Below, piece after piece: positions 62,699 to 64,000 of a DNA stretch of 64,000 bases. The stretch is from NCBI RefSeq assembly GCF_002368335.1, contig NZ_AP018288.1:5836316-5900315 (forward strand). The letters are read 5' to 3'. The translations under genes and the position numbers were made by a program. Positions within the stretch are counted from its first letter, which is position 1. The number at the start of each line of letters is the position of its first letter. The notes beneath the pieces are model-generated. The model saw nothing but the letters and a program-made list of their open reading frames with translations. It searched no databases and was not told the DNA's origin. Source of the DNA: Nostoc sp. NIES-4103. Its GTDB lineage: Bacteria > Cyanobacteriota > Cyanobacteriia > Cyanobacteriales > Nostocaceae.

Positions 62699-63928
62699 AT
62701 GTCTTCGCAACCTATTTCAGCTCGTCAACGTCTGATTCAATCAGCACTTGAGCTATTTACTGCTCAAGGAGTCAGCGCTACCACAACCCGCCAAATTTCC
62801 GAAAAAGCAGAAGTTAATGAAGTGACCCTATTCCGAAATTTTGGTAACAAACATGGATTGCTTCTGGCAGTGTTGGAAGAATCCGCAGCATTCAAAAATT
62901 TGGGTGAGTCGCTGATACGGCGGGCTACTCCTCCTGGGAATGTTTACCAAGCGCTGAAAGATTATGCAAGTGATACTTTACAAGCATTAGAAAGAGTACC
63001 AGAGTTTGTACGGTCGGTGGTGGGTGAAGCTGATCAATACCCAGCAGAAAGTCGCCGCGCCTTGGGTAGAGGATTAACAGAGGCAAATCGCTATGTCGCA
63101 CAGTATTTAGCTACTGTAATTCAGCAAGGAGACTTGAATACATATTTACCAGCAGAAAAACTAGCAAGTTTCCTGAATGGGATGATCCTGGGATATGCCG
63201 TGATTGAATTTACGAGCGAGTTTCATGAACTATGGGAAAATCGGGATGATTTTCTGGACAATCTAGTGGAGTTGTTTTTGCATGGAGCCATGTCACCTTC
63301 ATTGGAATCAACAACAGATACTTTACCAAGAAGTGTGATTACCAAAGAAGTAGCTGATTTACCTGCTAGTTTAGTTCACGCAATTCTCAGACAAGCTAGT
63401 AAGTTGAGTTTACAAGATTATGCATTGGCATATGTATTGTTTGGTGCAGGTTTATCTCCAAAAGAAATAGTTGACTTACAGCTATCACATCAGATTTACG
63501 ATACTCAGGGGCATTTTCTGCAAATTACAACTCCGGGACTGGTGCGCCAAGTACCCGTGAATCAGTGGATTTTGGGCAAACGCTATGGTTCTTACACCAA
63601 TAATCCTTTAATTAAATGGTTGAAAAGTCGTAAAGACAGTAATACTGCTATGTTTATCGATGAAGCAGGTAAACCTATATCAGAATTAGAAATTACCAGG
63701 TATTGGCAAACATGGACTGAGGGACTTTTAACACCTCAAGGACAACCACCAGCGATCGCCCAAGCACAACATACTTGGTGTGTAGAAATGTTAATGCGAG
63801 GTATGAGCTTAGAAAACCTGAGTATTTTGACAGGTTGCGATCGCACTCAATTACAACCATACGCCAAAAGAGCCAAAGAAAAAGCAGCACTAGAACAAGC
63901 AACCCGTTTAGATCACAAGCCTGCATAG
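62699..63928 (+). CDS. TetR-family regulator with a tyrosine-recombinase-like C-terminal domain
   Basis: 409 residues, about twice the usual TetR length. Residues 1-60 are a TetR HTH (RLIQSALELFTAQGVSATTT, VNEVTLFRNFGNKHGLL), and 60-205 look like a TetR ligand domain. Residues about 225-400 (DYALAYVLFGAGLSPKEIVD, LRQVPVNQ-type strands, QHTWCVEMLMRGMSLENLSI, CDRTQLQPYAKRA) follow the order of a tyrosine recombinase catalytic core. The catalytic Arg and HxxR residues are not conserved (GLSPKE, HTWC), so it should not recombine DNA. It starts 175 bp from desC on the opposite strand. The extra domain may bind DNA or mediate assembly. Confidence 0.8.
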   Translation: MSSQPISARQRLIQSALELFTAQGVSATTTRQISEKAEVNEVTLFRNFGNKHGLLLAVLEESAAFKNLGESLIRRATPPGNVYQALKDYASDTLQALERVPEFVRSVVGEADQYPAESRRALGRGLTEANRYVAQYLATVIQQGDLNTYLPAEKLASFLNGMILGYAVIEFTSEFHELWENRDDFLDNLVELFLHGAMSPSLESTTDTLPRSVITKEVADLPASLVHAILRQASKLSLQDYALAYVLFGAGLSPKEIVDLQLSHQIYDTQGHFLQITTPGLVRQVPVNQWILGKRYGSYTNNPLIKWLKSRKDSNTAMFIDEAGKPISELEITRYWQTWTEGLLTPQGQPPAIAQAQHTWCVEMLMRGMSLENLSILTGCDRTQLQPYAKRAKEKAALEQATRLDHKPA

Positions 63929-63933
63929 TGCTG

Positions 63934-63966
63934 AGTTAGTTGTCAGTTGTCAGTTGTTAGTTGTCA
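63934..63966. repeat. 7-bp short tandem repeat (GTTGTCA/GTTGTTA)
   Basis: Four to five units directly follow the TetR-family gene. They match the blocks at 13458, 22523 and 29844. The window ends in a CCCCATCC simple repeat. Confidence 0.85.
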
Positions 63967-64000
63967 TTTTCTTTATCCTCCCATTTCCCCATCCCCCCAT

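Noticed and set aside
62699..63928. Active integrase marking a mobile island
   Set aside because: The C-terminal domain lacks the catalytic Arg and HxxR residues, is fused to a TetR HTH, and no att sites were seen.

Overview
The window comes from a filamentous, probably heterocystous cyanobacterium of the Nostoc/Calothrix/Tolypothrix type. The evidence is the frequent GCGATCGC (HIP1) octamers, photosynthetic genes (petH with a phycobilisome-linker domain, prk with the thioredoxin-switch cysteines, a CAAD protein), an IS701-type insertion sequence, 7-bp short tandem repeats, and several small inverted-repeat elements of the kind that fill Nostocales intergenic space. No rRNA, tRNA or CRISPR array was recognised.

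Layout. (1) 1-3.7 kb: housekeeping and accessory genes (start of a DUF2358-like gene, a GHL10 glycosidase-like protein, an epoxide-hydrolase-like enzyme, a secreted pentapeptide-repeat protein). (2) 3.7-25.1 kb: a leftward RiPP (ribosomally made, modified peptide) locus of about 21 kb. It has two Nif11-type precursor peptides with GG leaders, a class II lanthipeptide synthetase (LanM) with a Cys-Cys-Cys zinc site, a radical SAM maturase beside the second precursor, a 2OG-Fe(II) oxygenase-like protein, a tandem acetyltransferase, and the complete NHLP export set (HlyD, C39-peptidase ABC transporter, second ABC transporter). An upstream arm holds a double cyclic-nucleotide-binding protein, an HExxH protein, a MinD/ParA ATPase, a Cache/HAMP sensor and a PAS-AraC regulator. 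Terminator-like hairpins separate precursors from enzymes. (3) 25-37 kb: CAAD protein, SLH protein, hom, petH, prk and metK, with long repeat-rich spacers and some candidate structured RNAs. (4) 37-40.6 kb: a histidine kinase and a complete IS701-family element. (5) 41-48.7 kb: a five-gene NTP-dependent conflict-type system: Trypco1-like protein, ChlI-like AAA+ ATPase, ChlD-like vWA partner with an altered MIDAS, CHAT caspase-like protease, and a protein with two STAND/AAA modules. A 21-bp tandem repeat array and an orphan HTH protein follow. (6) 50.3-52.7 kb: a four-EF-hand, strikingly calmodulin-like domain fused to an Erv1/Alr-type sulfhydryl oxidase. (7) 53-61.2 kb: a phosphorelay cluster of two single-domain receivers, a 1557-residue Cache-HAMP-multi-PAS histidine kinase and a REC-wHTH-Hpt-REC-REC regulator. 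(8) 61.6-64 kb: an acyl-lipid desaturase diverging from a TetR regulator with an unusual recombinase-like C-terminus.

The three loci most worth following up are the dual-maturase RiPP cluster, the Trypco1/ChlI/ChlD/CHAT/AAA island and the calmodulin-sulfhydryl oxidase fusion. All functional statements are read from the translated sequence and memory of protein families; no database search was run.
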